From positions 25,878,425 through 25,942,424 of the forward strand of contig CAIIXF020000010.1 in the NCBI GenBank assembly GCA_903813345.2: a DNA stretch of 64,000 bases, written 5' to 3'. Of this stretch, positions 1 to 11,690 are shown one piece after another. The position numbers and the translations under genes are program-made. The notes under the pieces were generated by a model that was given only the letters and a program-made list of their open reading frames with translations, had not been told where the DNA came from and ran no database searches. Within the stretch, counting starts at the first letter, position 1. Each line of letters begins with the position of its first letter. Origin of the DNA: Owenia fusiformis (Eukaryota > Annelida > Polychaeta > Sabellida > Oweniidae).

Positions 1-300
1 ATGGAGTAAGGCATGTATGTACCAACTAACAAGATTGGTCCATTATTTTTATAATTAGAGATCTTTGTACAAAATTTTTTGAACAACCCTATTGTATTCA
101 GTCAAGTTCTGCACATTTCCTAATTTGCATCTGATACAGGAAAAGTGGCCAGATTTAAAAATGAGAAGAATAGAATGTGACTGGGTTTGGTACCAGAGAT
201 AGAATCGGGCCGAGACTGGTCAGTTGCTATTGTGACGTTGCCTCGATGGGCTTGGTCGGCCCGTCTCTAGATCCAAATCAGTACGGGCCTCGGCCGCATT
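1..300. other. 3' flank of RAE1
   Basis: No gene is seen here. It lies just downstream of the RAE1 stop codon on the minus strand and should include the 3' UTR. I did not find a canonical AATAAA hexamer on the minus strand. Around 205-297 there is a GC-richer patch with partly self-complementary words (GGGCCGAGACTGG and GGCCTCGGCCGC), which may be a small repeat fragment. Confidence 0.4.
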
Positions 301-3300
301 TCATTTCTTCTTGCTAGGCTTAAGTTCATCGTAACATGAGCGTAGGAATATTCTTGGCTTCATTTTCTGTGGATCAAATCCTTCATGTCCCTGAAAGTTA
401 AAACAACAATGGTTTACAAAGGCGTCATGGGAGTGGACGTATATACTTAAAGGCAGAATCAGATCTATGAGGGTGACAAAATTACAAGCAACATGTACAA
501 TTGACCTACCAATCTATTCCTTACAATATCAAATACAATATCTCCCAAAAGATTCACGATATGTTATTAATTTTTGAAGTTATAATGGATTCAAAGTGCA
601 GAAATGGGTGAAAAATGTTTGAATTGTCCCAAATAATAAGAATGGTAACCATTCTTCACTTTGGGGATTTTAAGAAAATAGACATGAAAAGGAATGACAT
701 AAGCCAGAAATATTCTAAATTGAAACAATTTTTGTTAGGCTGCTCGCTAGATCTTATTCTCTCTTAAAAAACACCCATAAGAATTTTACCATTGTACAGC
801 TACCATTAAACATGTTGAATTCAATTCAAGCATATCAATTTCATGACTTCTAATTTTTTCAGTATTTTATGTGTAATGAATTCAACACTCCAGTGAGTCT
901 ATTGGTAAAATTAGTCTGAAAAATGTAAATTCAATGAATATAATCAAAATCAAATATTAGCAAACTTAACGTGTAAAAGAAAGTAACATGTATTCCAGTA
1001 TACATATCTGTAGGTATACATACACACTGATCTTCGCCTATTTAGATATTTGTTCCAACAAGAATAAAGTGTTTGTTTGTTTTTATTGCCTTTATTGCAA
1101 TAACTTCATATCCACTGACTTTACAAATTGCTTATCCTCTTCACTTTTTCTTGCACCCGTTCACATAATCATACCTTAGACCAATCATAACTTGACGTGT
1201 ATGCAAATATCTGGCCTTGAGCATTGAAAGCACAAGCACTGATTGGCTGATCTACTTGTTCCGACGTCTTAAGTTTTGTCCTTGCATCTTTGTCCCAGAA
1301 GCTGAATCTGCCATCAGATCCAACAGTTGATAAAGTGCCATGTACTGGATGAAAGGCTATATCATTGACCTGGGGAATATAGAATCAGTCAGAAATAGAT
1401 CCAACAGTTGATAAAGTGCCATGTACTGGATGAAAGGCTATATCATTGACCTGGGGAATATAGAATCAGTCAGAAATAGATCCAACAGTTGATAAAGTGC
1501 CATGTACTGGATGAAAGGCTATATCATTGACCTGGGGAATATAGAATCAGTCAGAAATAGATCCAACAGTTGATAAAGAACCATGTACTGGATGAAAGGC
1601 TATATCATTGACCTGGGGAGTATAGAATCAGTCAGAAATAGATCCAACAGTTGATAAAGTGCCATGTACTGGGTGAAAGGCTATATCATTGACCTGGGGA
1701 ATATAGAATCATTCAGAAGTTGGTCCAACAGTTGATAAAGTGCCATGTACTGGATGAAAGGCTATATCATTGACCTGGGGAGTATAGAATCAGTCAGAAA
1801 TAGATCCAACAGTTGATAAAGTGCCATGTACTGGATGAAAGGCTATATCATTGACCTGGGGAATATAGAATCAGTCAGAAGTTGGTCCAACAGTTGATAA
1901 AGTGCCATGTACTGGATAAAAGGCTATATCATTGACCCAGGGAATATAAAATCAGTCAGAAGTAAATAAGGGTTATGTACTGGGAGGTTTTGGATATGGG
2001 GTTTATCCCGAGGGAGATATGCATATCTACCTAAGGGACCGTAGGGACCGAAGGTAGATGTGCAAATCTCACGAGGGATGAACCCAATATCCAAACCGAC
2101 CGTACATAACTGCTTTATCCTATACCAAGAAGAGTTCTCTGGCATATGGCCATTTCAATAGTTCAAGGTGTAAAAATAAACAAATCATTCATATGCAAAG
2201 TCATTTTATTGCATTACCGGAAGCGGGAAGATATGCACCAGATGCCGGAAGATATGCACCGAAGTGGGAGATATGGCGGGAGATATGGAGGTTCTGGATA
2301 TGGAAACCTCAAAATCAATATACGGGATATATCTTACCAACTTATCTCCCTAAAACTCTACTTGGCATAGGATAAAGTGTGTTATCTAAAATCCTGAAAT
2401 TGAAGCCATTCTTTAAAATATCATCAAATCATCATATTGTTTAGAATAGTTTGTGAAGATGACTTAACAGTACATAAACATGAACAATGTATATAAAATC
2501 AAATACATTTAGTTCATATTGACATTTGTTAATGTTTATGCCCAATGCCAATTGTTGAAAATTATCATCATTAAAAATGTAGACAAACTACTTTGTAGTT
2601 TACTATCGTTAGATAAGAAACGAAGCATGAGGCAAAAAAAATTAGAGAGATTAGCAACCTTAATTCAAAATACCTACAGCATAAATATCTTGTACTCCTG
2701 CAGTTGAACCATTGGATCTGTGGCATTTGAATGTGAAATTGTCTTTAGGATTGGTAGGATTAACATAGTGAATGGCCACCCTTCCTTCTATACTCCCTAG
2801 TGCAAAACCAACTGGACTGTTGTTCTTCTTGTCATTGAATATACTGACACATCGATGCTGCAATGTACAAATAAAGGAAAAATAATGATGGGCCGGTTCA
2901 AATACTGATGACTCCTTTAAGGTAGCTGGAGGCCTAAAACTAAAATTCTATAATATATATATATATTCAATAATAAATTTAATATATTTTATTCAAATGG
3001 GTGATAATGTTTAAGTAATGCCATTCAATGTCAACTAGAAAAACAGCAACTCCATGGAGTAACAGATCCCCGACTGAAAAAACATGTTTCATCAAATTAC
3101 TCATCATTTTGAACAGGCCGTAGTATATGTATTTGGCAAAATCTGCACTCATGACATGACTTGATACCATATAAGAGGTAGAGGCCCTATACCCACTTGA
3201 TATTAGCCTTTAAAATTTGAACAAAATCCAACCAATGGCTTCAGAGCTCATGAATTTGATTTCCGCAATTTTGAATTGTGCAGTCGTATTAAAAAATTCT

Positions 3301-6300
3301 CCTCAAGCAGAGGCCTTATGACCAAAAGGTATGAGCCTATATAATTTGAATCATATCTGTCAACCTTTATTTAGTAACCGTCTGGACAGACTAATGAACA
3401 GACGGACAGACGGATGGACAAAGGAATAGATTACTTTTCTATATCCATCACAAACCTATGTTTGGTGGGATAATGATTCAGGAAAACACATTTAATTAGC
3501 TCACAGCATTCTCACCCACAATATTGCATGTTCAAATCTATTCACATTAGAAACATACTAGATATTTCGCTGTTCTCTGCTTCAAGTTAAAAAGATAATC
3601 GACATTTTGCTGTTCATTGCTACATGTTAGAAACTCTTTATTCAATCATTCACTGTTACAGATTGGAAGCTTACTTGTGCATTGTTACAAGTTAGTGACA
3701 TATACTTGTGCATTGATACAAGTTAGTGACATAAGTGGCAGATCCAGAAGCCCAAATTTTGAAAATTTAAGGCCCATATATTGAAAAGGCCTAAAAAGGA
3801 CAAATTATCCCAAGAAAGCCCATTTTTGAGGCCCTACAAAATTTCTATGCCCCCCCTCCCTGGACACAGTAGTTACAGGTTAAAAACTTATTTGATATTT
3901 CACTATTCACTGCAACAAGTTAGAAGCTTACCTGATATTTCAGGGGGGAATCTATGACTTTAAACTGTGATGGTTGATTCTCTAGCTGGTAGATAACAAG
4001 CTGTCTATTAGCTGTGCCTACAACTGCCATTGGATATAGCTGCAACATGACACAAAATGGATAAGTAATTGATTTGGGAAATTAATGAAAACTTACTAAT
4101 AATTTTTGTGTTATTATTAGAGCCTGCGCTGAAATAAGGATCCTTCTGATATTGCACACTGGTAGTATGTACCCTTATCAACTAGCAGAAAGACACCCTG
4201 GTCAGGTCAGGTATCTAGGAAAAAAGGTCGCAAATTACAATTATGTATAAATGCATAGCTGAGTAACAAGCAGCAAATACTTATTAAGAACTATATAACC
4301 TTTGGTACATCTAAAAAGTGTTCCACTTGGGAGGTGTTCCACTTATAGAGAGGTCCATTAGATATTAAATCAGTTAGTGTTGGGACTGGTAAATCTACTA
4401 AGAAAAGCGCTTTACTTACAACATCAGCACAGTAGGCCCTCTCTGGTAAATCTATTGACATCATAGGATTAGGTGACCTTGTATCCCAAAACTAGAAAAT
4501 AAAAGATTACACTATTTTTAAAATGATTTATTGGGGAGTGTCTCTTACGACTAACCATAAAAAGGGAAATGGGATCTCAATAAAACAATAACATTTTAAT
4601 AAAAATCAAGTTTATGGACTTCTAGAGCCAAGATTGACAACCTTTTTATCATTCTCCATGTGACTGCCTCTTTTATGATTTGGCCTAGAACTATAGAAAC
4701 AAATGCATACCTTCTATATACCTTCTTTGTATACCTTCTATAGCAAATGCAGGTTTTGTATACCTTTTATAGCAAATGCAGTTTTTGTATACCTTTTATA
4801 GCAAATGCAGGTTTTGTATACCTTCTATAGCAAATGCAGGTTTTGTATACCTTTTATAGCAAATGCAGGTTTTGTATACCTTTTATAGCAAATGCAGTTT
4901 TTGTATACCTTTTATAGCAAATGCAGGTTTTGTATACCTTCTATAGCAAATGCAGGTTTTGTATACCTTTTATAGCAAATGCAGGTTTTGTATACCTTTT
5001 ATAGCAAATGCAGTTTTTGTATACCTTTCATAGCAAATGCAGGTTTTGTATACCTTTTATCGCAATTGCAGTTTTTGTATACCTTCTATAGCAAATGCAG
5101 GTTTTGTATACCTTCTATAGCAAATGCAGGTTTTGTATACCTTCTATAGCAAATGCAGGTTTTGTATACCTTCTATAGCAAATGCAGGTTTTGTATACCT
5201 TTTATAGCAAATGCAGGTTTTGTATACCTTTTATAGCAAATGCAGTTTTTGTATACCTTTCATAGCAAATGCAGGTTTTGTATACCTTTTATCGCAATTG
5301 CAGTTTTTGTATACCTTTTATAGCAAATGCAGGTTTTGTATACCTTCTATAGCAAATGCAGGTTTTGTATACCTTTTATAGCAAATGCAGGTTTTGTATA
5401 CCTTTTATAGCAAATGCAGTTTTTGTATACCTTTTATAGCAAATGCAGGTTTTGTATACCTTCTATAGCAAATGCAGGTTTTGTATACCTTTTATAGCAA
5501 ATGCAGGTTTTGTATACCTTTTATAGCAAATGCAGTTTTTGTATACCTTTCATAGCAAATGCAGGTTTTGTATACCTTTTATCGCAATTGCAGTTTTTGT
5601 ATACCTTCTATAGCAAATGCAGGTTTTGTATACCTTCTATAGCAAATGCAGGTTTTGTATACCTTCTATAGCAAATGCAGGTTTTGTATACCTTCTATAG
5701 CAAATGCAGGTTTTGTATACCTTTTATAGCAAATGCAGGTTTTGTATACCTTTTATAGCAAATGCAGTTTTTGTATACCTTTCATAGCAAATGCAGGTTT
5801 TGTATACCTTTTATCGCAATTGCAGTTTTTGTATACCTTTTATAGCAAATGCAGGTTTTGTATACCTTCTATAGCAAATGCAGGTTTTGTATACCTTTTA
5901 TAGCAAATGCAGGTTTTGTATACCTTTTATAGCAAATGCAGTTTTTGTATACCTTTCATAGCAAATGCAGGTTTTGTATACCTTTTATCGCAATTGCAGT
6001 TTTTGTATACCTTTTATAGCAAATGCAGGTTTTGTATACCTTTTATAGCAAATGCAGGTTTTGTATACCTTTTATAGCAAATGCAGGTTTTGTATACCTT
6101 TTATAGCAAATGCAGGTTTTGTATACCTTTTATAGCAAATGCAGGTTTTGTACACCTTTTATAGCAAATGCAGGTTTTGTATACCTTTCATACAGATCAA
6201 ATCAAATCTAGACTCACAATCTCCTCAAGGAAAAGACCATTGCACCTTGCCTCTGTATCTTGGAAGACATACATGTATAGAGATTAGACTGAAATTTTGT

Positions 6301-8665
6301 TAATCCCTACCACTCACTAGTAATTCAAAGTATGATAACCAATTATCATATGTTTTACATGGTGACTGCATCATTGTACAGCTTATTTCTAAGGCCCCTC
6401 AACTTAATTCAACATAAAATAATAAAAATGCAGCATTAGAGAAAGAGGGGTTGTACCTTTAACGTTTTGTCCCAACTTCCTGTCATGACACATGTGTAGT
6501 TAGGTGCCTTCACCCAGTGTATTGTCTTTATAGGAGCATCATGCTGAAATTATAAAATATTCATTTTGATACAGAAAAGTGTATTGTTGGTAAACAGACT
6601 GTTGGTTGAACTTGCAAATGAGGTATATATTTTTGTCAGATGACAAGAACGAGAGATCTGTACAGAAAAAGCAACCAAATAATTGGCCACCTTGTAATTT
6701 ACCCAGAATGCCTAAAACCTAATCAAATGTTGGCACTTGTCTGGTCTGGCCACCAAGTAATTTACCCAGCATGCCCAAAAACCTAAACAGATCTGCTCTT
6801 ATATATTTAAAAATTTCAAATTGAACAAAACGTGTTTTTTCTGGAATTTAAATGATAAGATTTATGGCCACCAAAATTTAAAATGGCCATCAAATAATTT
6901 ACAAGCATTCCCAGAACCGAATAATGAGATCTGGCAATGCTCTTGCATCTAGAAAAATGCCAAGCTGAACAGGTAAGCAGTTTTCCTGGAAGTTTGATGA
7001 CAAGGTTTGATTTATATTGCACCTGCCCGCATGCCAATAGTAGCCTTAGGTTCATGTTGTTGACACTTAATAGTGTGAATATAGTACTTTGAATTTGTGT
7101 CCCTGCTCAACAGTGGTATTTGTTTACCTGAGCTATTTGAACCGCCTGGTTTGTATTGAGATCCCACATTTTTGCCTGTTTGTCTGCTGAAGCTGTAAAG
7201 ACCTTAGTGCCATCATCACTCCAGCATATATCTAACACTGGGCCTGTGTGTGTCTGTTGGGCCTTAGGGGTTGTATTACCATTTGCTTGCACCTCCCAAC
7301 ATCTTGCCTAAGATTAAAAAATAAAGATGTTGTGGCTACTGTGCACCTTCAAAGGGACAACTGATTAATATCATTCTATTTTCAAAATGTTCACCAAAAG
7401 ATTCATCTGACATCATGAACATTAATCTAAGGGGAATACAGGGCCTGCCTACACTCTGGCCTTTTGGGCCTAACTTTCTAAGACTGGCCACATCTTTTTT
7501 AAAATAGACATAATTTTCAAAAGTGGGTCTATTTTGTTTTTAAAAATTTAGTGGGCTCACATGATGATTCCTTTATATGCCAATTCTTTCATTCATAAGT
7601 CAACAATTATATGCTTTGAAAGTATAGTTTAGAAAGCTTCTTTGGACATTCATAGTCTTTTGATGGCTAATTTTTAAAGTATATGTCAAATTGCAGAATT
7701 ATGTCAAATTGCAAAAGTAGGCCAAATTACAAAAATGCCATGGAAAGTCAATATAGAGGATAATTAAATATGATCAATAGAATTAGCTCATTGCAAAGAA
7801 TTGTGTGAGTTATATTACAAAAGAGAAAACTAAAACCTGGAAAAAAATATGTGATACAGACTCATTTATTGTCAAAAATGTGATATTTTAAGACAAAAAA
7901 AGATTTCTCAAAAATGAGGCAAAATGAAGAACTGGTAGCCTGCGTGCAGAGTCTAGTTAAACTACACTCTGCCTAGTAGAGACCATATTACAGTTTAGTA
8001 GCCCCGCCCCCACGACGGGTACCGGTGACAGTTTGGCTACATCACCTTTGACCTACGCGCTGACCTTCCACCAATCAGTGAGCTTAAAGAAACATACGCC
8101 AAATGCGTTCTAATTAAATATGTGCATGTCATTAGTCAATTCCGGGCTCGACGATGACGTCAGAAGGAATGACCATATAAAGATAGTCGGTCAAATTTGG
8201 CCAACGAACACTGACTGGCCCGGTGAGTTCACAGGTTTATTTTAGTTTGAAAGAGTGAAGACGAAGCTCTCTTTTAAGAAGTGAAGTCAAACGAATGCAA
8301 AGGGTAAAGAACTGGGGTATTTCATATTTCATATTCATATGAAAAATTCAGATTGGTGAGCAGACAGACATATGAATGAGTGGCCAATTCCAAAGCCAAA
8401 AGTTACAAGATATTTTCTCCAAAAAATCAACTTTTAAACCAACCTATATGCAAATATAACTTACATTATTATCCCAGCTCCCGGCAACAAGAAATGTAGA
8501 TGGACAACTGGCGGGACTGAAGGCAAGTGAACTGACGCTATCATCAGGTGGTGAGGTTACTTCAACATCTTTCATAGGGTTGTAATTGGCAGACTGTGCA
8601 GTAGATGTAGCACCAAACACAGAGCTTGTCCCTCCAAATGATGTGTTTTGACCAAATAATGTCAT
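301..8665 (-). CDS. RAE1: RAE1 mRNA export factor (WD40, Gle2 family), 8 coding exons
   Basis: RAE1 is a seven-blade WD40 protein that binds the GLEBS motif of NUP98 at the nuclear pore, acts in mRNA export and has roles in the spindle checkpoint. Coding exons on the minus strand, 5' to 3': 8665-8465, 7307-7128, 6543-6457, 4491-4420, 4039-3932, 2857-2678, 1369-1175, 390-301. All introns are GT-AG and phase 0, giving 371 residues (the human protein is 368 from memory). Recognisable stretches include [85 protein letters not shown] and the basic tail LKPSKKK. The start is the ATG opening the [15 protein letters not shown] leader, which matches the FG-like N-terminus of the family. An in-phase acceptor (TTCCAG) lies 8 bases before the ATG, so a 5' UTR intron is likely. 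The gene looks intact. The acceptor of exon 7 has been tandemly duplicated (see the 81-bp repeat). Confidence 0.97.
1317..1964 (-). repeat. 81-bp tandem repeat, 8 units, each carrying the RAE1 exon 7 splice acceptor
   Basis: Units start at 1317, 1398, 1479, 1560, 1641, 1722, 1803 and 1884, exactly 81 bp apart. The first unit is the genuine 5' end of RAE1 exon 7 plus its acceptor; the others are copies lying in the intron. Six upstream copies keep an intact acceptor (cut points at 1450, 1531, 1612, 1693, 1774, 1855); in the most distal unit the CCAGG core is changed. 81 is a multiple of three, but each unit has an in-frame TGA after the residues Ser-Asp, so use of a distal acceptor would truncate the protein. 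Confidence 0.93.
1968..2375. mobile_element. Composite hairpin element, copy 1 (non-autonomous)
   Basis: A near-palindrome runs from GGGTTATGTACTGGGAGG (1970) to its complement ending CCGACCGTACATAAC (2110). Next comes TTTATCCTATACCAAG, whose inverted partner closes the element at about 2375 (CTTGGCATAGGATAAAG). The interior at 2220-2300 has repeated GGAAGATATGCACC words. The same layout occurs at 9312-9840 and 18483-18968. It lies in RAE1 intron 6. Its coding-like frames are by-products of the palindrome. Confidence 0.75.
3725..3870. mobile_element. Fragment of a GGCGGATC-type (hAT-like) MITE
   Basis: AGTGGCAGATCCAGAAGCCCAAATTTTG followed by GGCCC/CCCATTTTT words and ending in a C-rich tract resembles the element at 44911-45237, which has clearer ends. 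It is degraded, and lies in RAE1 intron 5 between the exons at 2678-2857 and 3932-4039. Confidence 0.4.
4727..6190. repeat. 29-bp minisatellite, about 50 units
   Basis: The unit is TTTTGTATACCTTTTATAG plus CAAATGCAGG, 29 bp, repeated almost without interruption inside RAE1 intron 3. Variant units (TATCGCAATTGCAG, CTTTCATAG) recur at about 5061, 5292, 5582, 5812 and 5987, roughly 231, 290, 231 and 174 bp apart. These are multiples of 29, so blocks of 6, 8 or 10 units were duplicated together (higher-order structure). There are no spacers, so it is not a CRISPR array. Confidence 0.95.
7936..8306 (+). mobile_element. MITE with 9-bp target duplication and promoter-like core (long copy)
   Basis: The 371-bp element opens TAGCCTGCGTGCAG and closes ATGCAAAGGGTA (inverted ends TA-CCT/AGG-TA). 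It is flanked by a perfect 9-bp duplication, AAGAACTGG, at 7927-7935 and 8307-8315. A 9-bp duplication is typical of Mutator-like elements. The core holds, in order on the plus strand, a GC box (8001), CCAAT (8071), a CRE TGACGTCA (8155), TATAAA (8176) and a consensus splice donor GGTGAGT (8222). It lies in RAE1 intron 1, opposite in direction to RAE1. An 81-bp deleted copy sits at 41791-41871. No transposase is encoded. Confidence 0.88.
8001..8228 (+). promoter_or_regulatory. Promoter-like module inside the MITE
   Basis: GC box CCCCGCCCC, CCAATCAG, palindromic CRE TGACGTCA and TATAAAG follow one another with 21 bp between CRE and TATA, as in compact animal promoters. The expected transcript start near 8205 is followed by a strong donor (GGTGAGT at 8222-8228). 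This is inference from motif order; no transcript evidence is available. Confidence 0.45.
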
Positions 8666-9311
8666 TGTGATGACTGGAAGTTTATAATTTAGAAGAATAA
8701 CAACATGTGGAATACAGTATACATTGTAATAATGTCAATTACTTTGATATACAACAACCCTATCTAATACTGCAAGTAAATGAGAAAAATACAAACATTT
8801 ATAACTGCTCAGGGGGTGGGGGGGGGCAGATTTCCCAAAGATCATTTTTCATATTGGCACGCTCGATAACCAATTTTATTAACAGGCCTCATTGCCATTG
8901 AAATGGATCTCTCAATATTCGTTTGTGTTTTATGAGTATTCTCTGAAAGTTTGGATCGAGTAACTTCAAAAGTATAACCGTAGTTTTGAAATGATGATGT
9001 TGAACTGAGAAAGCACATGCATGCTCATGATTGTTCACGTGATCACATCCTGCAATTTGATTGGAGAACGTATAATGGGGAATCCCCAAATACGATATAA
9101 TATAAATAATTAATTGAATAGATGGGTGGCGTATTTGATTGACAGATAGACTGAAAAATAAACAAAAAACACTGAAAAGTACGCATTGAGTCACTTTATG
9201 TTTGAAAAATCATGATATTTTGAAAAATCATCCTCCAAAAAACTAACTTAGATGCAAATCCTGTATGAAGTATAATACAGTAAAACCTGTGTGCAGTGAA
9301 CACATAAGGAG
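8666..9311. other. RAE1 upstream region, no gene seen
   Basis: 5' flank or 5' UTR intron of RAE1. It contains a G-run (about 8812-8826) and AT-rich sequence. No supported exon was found on either strand. Confidence 0.4.
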
Positions 9312-9840
9312 CCATATATAAGGGTTATGTACTGGGAGGTTTTGGATACAGGTTTTATCCCAAGGGAAATATGTGTATCTCTCGAGGGACCACAGGACCG
9401 AGGGAGATACACATATTTCCCCCGGGATAAACCCTACATTCAAAACCGACCGTACATAACGACCGTACCGACATGTACATAACAGATGTATTTCATACCT
9501 ACTGAGGTTTCAGGTATATCATACCTTATAAAGTTCCAAAATTCCAAAACATACTTAAGGTACACGTTTTCTTGGTCTTAAAGATTGCGAGATTTGTAAA
9601 AAATTTGAAAAAATGTGAAAAAAAATTTTTAAAAAAAATTTGAAAAAAATTTGAAAAAAAATTTGAAAAAATGTTGAAAAAAAAATTTAGAACAAAAAAT
9701 AATTTTTTTTTCATGAGTGGGACCGGGATGGATACAGGCTGTATCCATCCCGCCCCGCTCCTCGGTGATAGATCACTAGATACAGTATATATTCCCGCTC
9801 GTTATTTACCTAGAACCTTAGTAGGTATGGAATACAAACG
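9312..9840. mobile_element. Composite hairpin element, copy 2
   Basis: The left palindrome runs from GGGTTATGTACTGGGAGG (9322) to CCGACCGTACATAAC (9460), with a repeated GTACATAAC at 9475. Then GTATTTCATACCTACTGAGG (9489) pairs with CCTTAGTAGGTATGGAATAC (about 9815-9835). Between them lie an A/T-only tract (about 9590-9715) made of AAAAAATTTG words and a second small hairpin (GGGATGGATACAGG and CTGTATCCATCCC). It is the same design as at 1968-2375 and 18483-18968. Confidence 0.78.
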
Positions 9841-9879
9841 TATATATACTGTAGGTAGGTGTTCAATACAGAGAGGTTA

Positions 9880-9975
9880 ATTTATTAAGTTATACAGAAG
9901 TCAGTCGAGTATGTTAGGAGGAAGGGTGTCTACTAGAGACAGGTGTTCACTAGAGAGAGGTGTTCACTAGTCACT
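9880..9975 (-). repeat. Short copy of the GTGAACACCTGTCTCTA repeat family
   Basis: On the minus strand this carries the same flank (GGACACCCTTCC...ACATACTCGACTGACTTCTGT, with small differences) and two to three units of the repeat expanded at 31977-32220. It is therefore a short allele-like copy of one repeat family at a second locus. Confidence 0.7.
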
Positions 9976-10735
9976 ACGGCAAGTTTTACAGTATACATCA
10001 TTTTCTCATTTCCTGTTACGTTAAAATTAAGATGCTGAAGTGGCCATTTTTGATTAGGTCAACATGACAATTTTCAGTTGAGCTATTCAAACAATTGAAT
10101 ACCCAAATATTACATGTACAAACCATTAGCAATGAAGAAATCCAGGTACCAAAGAAATGAATCATGCGTTCAAAATAAAGGTTTTGTTGACATCTCTTAA
10201 TATAAAGCTTACTATGACCTAGACACCAGTAAAAGGAATAAGAAGAGATGAAGATAGTTAAATGTAGGAAGATTGAAGCAATCTTTTCAAAACTCATGAC
10301 AATGATTTCTAATTTTAATAAATAGTACCATGGGTACTGGGCTCACATGGGGAAAGTGCATTCTAGACATTATTGTTAATCTATATTATATATATACTTA
10401 GCCGATTGCTGGTTTCAATAAATTTTATTATAGTGTCACTAGTGTTAAAATTATACAATGTCAAATACAAAGTAAACTAAAACACTACCAGCCGGTGTCG
10501 GCTTATGAGACACTTAGGTCCTTCTACAATCTGGAACAATGTCCATTAAATAAATATATACTGTTCTATAATATACAATTATTGCACTGTTCAAATAATA
10601 TCAGCATGTTTTTAGAGTAAGCATTTTAAGTTGACTAGAATAAATATATACTCAAGGACAAGACACAGGATCTTCGGAAAATTTATTTTTCCTTGATTTT
10701 GGAGTCAGTTTATCAATAAATATCTCATGGCATAC
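9976..10735. other. Intergenic or 5' UTR intron, no gene seen
   Basis: AT-rich sequence with no supported exon. A microsatellite-like TATATATA patch lies near 10384-10396. Confidence 0.35.
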
Positions 10736-10935
10736 CTCAAGCGATGCGTACTGTTGTTAGCTTCAACTCCAATCACTAAAACCACACATTCAAGAAATTG
10801 TCTGTTGATAAAAGCATAAAAAAGCGAGCATACATTTAATGGAGTTCTTCGGCTATTTCCATTGTTCAAATGTTTAATCCCGAAGTCAAATGCCTCTTCT
10901 GAGAATGTGACGCCACTCCGGATGACGTCACATCA
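10736..10935 (-). promoter_or_regulatory. Possible RAE1 non-coding first exon and promoter
   Basis: On the minus strand GCATCGCTTGAG is followed by a donor-like GTATGCC (exon side starts at 10736). This would pair with the acceptor 8 bases before the RAE1 ATG. About 190 bp upstream is a palindromic CRE, TGACGTCA (10923-10930), next to CCGGA. It is plausible as a 5' UTR exon and promoter, but only from motifs; the region also touches an inverted-repeat element. Confidence 0.28.
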
Positions 10936-10984
10936 GAGATTACCGAGAAGTCCCATGACATTTCTTTAAACTCCTGTAGAAACA

Positions 10985-11690
10985 ATAACAACTTACTTCC
11001 TGCGAAAGCTATTTGGATTTTGATATACTAGCTTTCCCACGGAGCATTTGGACAGCTGAATGATAGTGACCTTTGAAATCGAATTAAGTCGATCAGCGGC
11101 TTACTTTTGGTCTCTAACTGTGTCTTACATCAGTATCATCAATCCGTGTAAGTATTAGAGCGCTGAAATACTTCTTTTTCGATCAAGACACTTGTAAATT
11201 GTTCATCGAGTGAATGTTTTTTAGACCTATTTCCAATATGGCGGTTTGCTAGGAGCGAGATACACAACGAACGAAATGAAATTTGAAAATTAGCGCTGAA
11301 ATACTTCTTTTTCGATCAGATTGTAAATTGTTCATCGAGTGAATGTTTTTTAGACCTATTTCCAATATGGCGGTTTGCTAGGAGCGAGATACACAACGAA
11401 CGAAATGAAATTTGAAAATTAGTTAGGTTCGGACAACCTCCGGAGATTTACGAAAATGTCCGAGCAGAAAACGCCATATTGGAATTTGGCAGTAAAACAT
11501 TCACTGGACTAACAATTACAAGTCTTGATCGAAAAGGAAGTACTTCAGCGCTCCAATACTAGCACAGAAGGATGATAATGATGTATAAAGGTCACTATTA
11601 ATCAGCTGTCCACTTCCCCGTTTGAGAGCCATAAGTTTCAAAATCTAACATGGCTCTCAAAGTGAGTAAATAACAACGGTTTGTTAGGCT
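10985..11690. mobile_element. Nested fold-back element with an internal tandem duplication
   Basis: Inverted arms: 11008-11100 (TGGACAGCTGAATGATAGTGACC region) pair with 11585-11680 (GGTCACTATTAATCAGCTGTCC), and 11157-11250 pairs with 11460-11560. Within the left arm a segment of about 131 bp (GCGCTGAAATACTTCTTTTT to TTTGAAAATTAG) is directly duplicated, at about 11160-11290 and 11292-11421. No coding capacity was seen. It looks like a non-autonomous fold-back or MITE. Confidence 0.7.

Noticed and set aside
2146-2375. Two overlapping plus-strand frames of 60-74 codons
   Set aside because: They run through the repeated GGAAGATATG words of composite hairpin copy 1.
4727-6190. CRISPR-like regular array
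   Set aside because: Units are contiguous 29-bp repeats without unique spacers, in an intron of an animal gene; it is a minisatellite.
9526-9714. Phe/Lys/Asn-only frame
   Set aside because: Translation of the A/T tract at the centre of a hairpin element.
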